This document shows, piece after piece, positions 13,915 through 15,806 of a stretch of 15,806 bases of DNA (within the stretch, counting starts at the first letter, position 1; every line of letters begins with the position of its first letter). The position numbers were made by a program, and so were the translations under genes. The notes beneath the pieces are model-generated. The model was not told where the DNA came from. It worked only from the letters and a program-made list of their open reading frames with translations, and did not search any database. Source of the DNA: Chlamydiota bacterium (GTDB taxonomy: Bacteria > Chlamydiota > Chlamydiia > Chlamydiales > SLFE01); the NCBI GenBank assembly GCA_011065065.1, contig JAAKFL010000023.1:1-15806 (forward strand). The letters are read 5' to 3'.

Positions 13915-14344
13915 AAATCCTAAAAATCCTGAGAAGCCTGAAGAAGAAAAGAAAGAAAACGAGTCTTCAATACAGGATAAAATTACTGATCGATTCGAAG
14001 ATTTGAAGCAGAGTGACAATATGAAAAAGATGACGAGCTTTATTAAATCAAACACAAAAGACACCGTGGCATATATCGCTCTTTTTGTGGGTATATTGCT
14101 GTTGTTTTTCAAGGAATTTTGGGGTGGTTTGATTATTGGAGCGGTGGGTGGTTTCTACTTTGCCGATCCGATCATTCACTGGATACGAAATTTCCAAGAA
14201 TATCTTGAGAAAGAAGGTCTTGTGAAGGTTTTGATTCTATTTTGTGTGGCGCTAGGTTTCTTGATTATTGGTCCAGCTTTTTTCTTAGGTGCGGTAGCTG
14301 CGATTGGAATCAAGTTCATTTTGATTGGTGAAAAGAAGTCCTAA
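13895..14344 (+). CDS. Small multi-pass membrane protein, conserved-type hypothetical
   Basis: A 149-residue protein I cannot name by family. The N-terminal 55 residues are hydrophilic and charged, beginning with a proline/lysine/glutamate-rich stretch (PKNPKNPEKPEEE) encoded by a 9-nt tandem repeat. The rest is hydrophobic with about three to four membrane segments: 57-72, 76-95 and a long stretch at 109-144 that is probably a hairpin. AAAGGAG 7 nt upstream supports the start. It lies 40 nt before nqrA on the same strand and could share its transcript. From memory, chlamydial genomes have a similar-sized hypothetical gene (CT635 in C. trachomatis) next to nqrA; whether this is its homologue is not established. 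Role unknown. Confidence 0.8.
   Translation: MEPEKPKNPKNPEKPEEEKKENESSIQDKITDRFEDLKQSDNMKKMTSFIKSNTKDTVAYIALFVGILLLFFKEFWGGLIIGAVGGFYFADPIIHWIRNFQEYLEKEGLVKVLILFCVALGFLIIGPAFFLGAVAAIGIKFILIGEKKS
13910..13945 (+). repeat. In-frame 9-nt tandem repeat coding for a Pro-Lys/Glu stretch
   Basis: Four consecutive 9-nt units start with CCT: two identical CCTAAAAAT units (13910-13918 and 13919-13927), then CCTGAGAAG (13928-13936) and CCTGAAGAA (13937-13945). They encode P-x-x triplets in the N-terminal tail of the membrane protein. The unit size keeps the frame, so copy-number change would only alter tail length. Confidence 0.6.
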
Positions 14345-14384
14345 AACTTGGTAACATAGCAATCTTTCACATCACGAGGCGAAC

Positions 14385-15764
14385 ATGGCACATATCAAAA
14401 CCAAGCGTGGGCTTGACATTCCGATCAAGGGGAAGCCGAAGGGACCGGTTCAGACATTGCCTGAAGGATCGGCGAATCGTCTTCGGCTGATTGCATTAGA
14501 TTTTTCTCCATTCACCTATGTCAAACCAAGACTTCTTAAAAAGTCTGGTGAGGTGGTAAAAATTGGGGAGCCTTTAGTGGAAGATAAGGGTTGCTCTGGC
14601 CGGATATTTGTTTCCCCAGCCGCGGGTGTCATCAAAGAGGTACGCCGAGGATTGAAAAGGCGCCTTATGACTGTAGTGATTGAGGTGGCTGAGAACGAAG
14701 AAATTGTTGTGCTACCTCCGATGGATGTCTCATCGGTTTCTCGAGAACAGCTGATCGAAAGATTTAAGGAATCGGGACTTTTCGCTCACATTCGCCAACG
14801 CCCTTTTGATAAGATCGCTGACCCGACAAAAACGCCTCGATCCATCTTCGTCAAAGCAATCGAGTCAACACCCTTTGCACCTCCTCCGGAACTCCAAGTC
14901 GAAGGTCACGAAAGTGATTTTCAAAATGGATTGGACGCCTTGTCCAAAATGACAAGCGGGTCGGTGCATTTGGTTTATCGAGAAGGTTCTGAATGCCGTG
15001 CATTTACTCAAGCCAAAAATGTGGAACACCATACAGCAGAAGGGCCCCATCCCATTGGGAACAGTTCTGTTCACATCCATAAAATTTCACCCATTCAAAA
15101 TGCGGAAGATGTGGTTTGGACATTATCCGCCTATGACGTCATGTGTATTGGCCACCAATTGAGAACTGGAAAAATCTATTTGGAGAAAGTGATCAGCGTT
15201 GCGGGTCCTGGCATTTTGCCTGACCGCGCTGGGTATTTTCGGGTCCGTCGGGGTTGTCCGATAGAACCTTTGATTGTCAATCGTGTGGAGAAAGGTTCGA
15301 TGCGATTCATTACCGGAAATATTTATACCGGTAGCAAAGTGGAAGCCGATGGTTTCCTTGGTTTTTACGATTTTGGGTTTATTGTCATTCCTGAAGATGT
15401 GAGTCGCGAGCTTTTGCACTTTTTCCGTTTAGGAATTGATAAATATACAGCCAGCAAAACGTATTTCTCGGGTCATTTGGACAATTCTGAGAGAGAGTAT
15501 AATTTTACCACCAGCAATCATGGGGAGCACCGAGGTTTTATCATAGCCAAGCCTTACGACAAAGTCATGCCCATGAATATCCCGACCATGCATTTAGTCA
15601 AAGCGGTCATGGCCGAGGATTATGACTTAGCGGAATTGTATGGGTTGTTGGAAGTGGCGCCGGAGGATTTTGGTCCCGCGACATTTGTCTGTCCATCGAA
15701 GATGGAGATGGTGGAAATTGTGCGTGATGGCTTGCGCTCTTATGCGCGGGAAGTTCTTGAGTAG
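14385..15764 (+). CDS. nqrA: Na+-translocating NADH:quinone reductase subunit A (NqrA)
   Basis: Membrane-associated subunit of the Na+-NQR complex, which oxidises NADH, reduces quinone and pumps Na+; NqrA is linked to quinone binding. The 459 residues follow the family throughout: the biotin-carboxyl-carrier-like N-terminal part (RGLDIPIKG, then SPAAGVIKEVRRGLKRRL), the RQRPFDKIADPTKTPRSIFV segment, SSVHIHKISPI, and the C-terminal NFTTSNHGEHRGFI and GLLEVAPEDFGPATFVCPSK. GAGG 5 nt before the ATG supports the start. The sequence after the stop shows no nqrB start within the remaining 42 nt. This suggests nqrA stands alone, as I recall for Chlamydia, unlike the nqrABCDEF operon of Vibrio. It probably shares a transcript with the small membrane protein upstream. 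Confidence 0.96.
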   Translation: MAHIKTKRGLDIPIKGKPKGPVQTLPEGSANRLRLIALDFSPFTYVKPRLLKKSGEVVKIGEPLVEDKGCSGRIFVSPAAGVIKEVRRGLKRRLMTVVIEVAENEEIVVLPPMDVSSVSREQLIERFKESGLFAHIRQRPFDKIADPTKTPRSIFVKAIESTPFAPPPELQVEGHESDFQNGLDALSKMTSGSVHLVYREGSECRAFTQAKNVEHHTAEGPHPIGNSSVHIHKISPIQNAEDVVWTLSAYDVMCIGHQLRTGKIYLEKVISVAGPGILPDRAGYFRVRRGCPIEPLIVNRVEKGSMRFITGNIYTGSKVEADGFLGFYDFGFIVIPEDVSRELLHFFRLGIDKYTASKTYFSGHLDNSEREYNFTTSNHGEHRGFIIAKPYDKVMPMNIPTMHLVKAVMAEDYDLAELYGLLEVAPEDFGPATFVCPSKMEMVEIVRDGLRSYAREVLE

Positions 15765-15784
15765 CGACGATTTTTTTTCTTTAC

Positions 15785-15802
15785 CGCGAAGATCGCGAAG
15801 AT
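15785..15802. repeat. Nonamer tandem repeat after nqrA, cut by the window edge
   Basis: Two perfect CGCGAAGAT units (15785-15793 and 15794-15802) follow an 8-base T run (15769-15776). Within them CGCGA (15785-15789) and TCGCG (15793-15797) can form a short hairpin with a 3-nt loop, followed by AAGATTTT. This may be the start of a longer array, or act as a weak terminator for nqrA. It has the same 9-nt period as the repeat before hemB but a different unit. Confidence 0.5.
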
Positions 15803-15806
15803 TTTG

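Noticed and set aside
13831..14112. Minus-strand frame of 93 codons opposite the small membrane protein
   Set aside because: It is the antisense shadow of a better-supported gene, is rich in Phe and Ser as expected from such a shadow, and has no family features.
15731..15776. Rho-independent terminator at the end of nqrA
   Set aside because: A GCGC...GCGC pair is followed by a T run only after about 20 nt, so it is not a canonical terminator.
1..15806. CRISPR array, tRNA, rRNA, transposase, integrase, toxin-antitoxin pair or phage gene
   Set aside because: Looked for on both strands; no direct repeats with spacers, no RNA gene signatures and no such proteins among the frames.

Overview
The window looks like a chromosomal segment from a member of the Chlamydiae, probably an environmental (Parachlamydiales-type) lineage. 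I infer this from the combination of a stand-alone nqrA not followed by nqrB, a hemB of the Zn-independent type, an unusually built type II secretion (T2SS) cluster and an ankyrin-repeat gene. From memory, hemB and nqrA are close neighbours in Chlamydia; here about 11 kb, mostly the T2SS cluster, lies between them. No database search was possible, so the lineage is an inference.

Left part (1-3087): the 3' end of an unidentified frame runs into mutY (adenine DNA glycosylase, plus strand). A WaaE-type glycosyltransferase on the minus strand overlaps the end of mutY tail-to-tail. A divergent spacer follows, holding a 21-bp inverted repeat built from nonamer units and a good sigma70-type promoter for hemB (porphobilinogen synthase).

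Centre (3088-13593): all genes are on the minus strand. Reading with transcription, a sigma70-type promoter with a perfect palindrome in its spacer (about 13682-13711) precedes a tightly packed T2SS operon: a large single-pass protein in the gspC position, gspD (secretin), gspE (ATPase), gspF (platform), gspG (major pseudopilin), gspH-, gspI- and gspJ-like minor pseudopilins, and a protein in the gspK position. Neighbours overlap by 1-20 nt or are 6-15 nt apart. No gspL, gspM, gspN or prepilin peptidase gene is present here. The most striking feature is that all four prepilin-like proteins lack the Gly at -1 normally needed for prepilin peptidase cleavage, yet keep Arg at -2 and Glu at +5. An AT-rich ankyrin-repeat gene with its own apparent promoter lies after the operon.

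Right part (13594-15806): a divergent spacer contains a possible 26-codon leader ORF with a duplicated ribosome binding site. A small multi-pass membrane protein with an acidic, proline- and lysine-rich N-terminus follows, then nqrA (Na+-translocating NADH:quinone reductase subunit A). The window ends inside another nonamer repeat.
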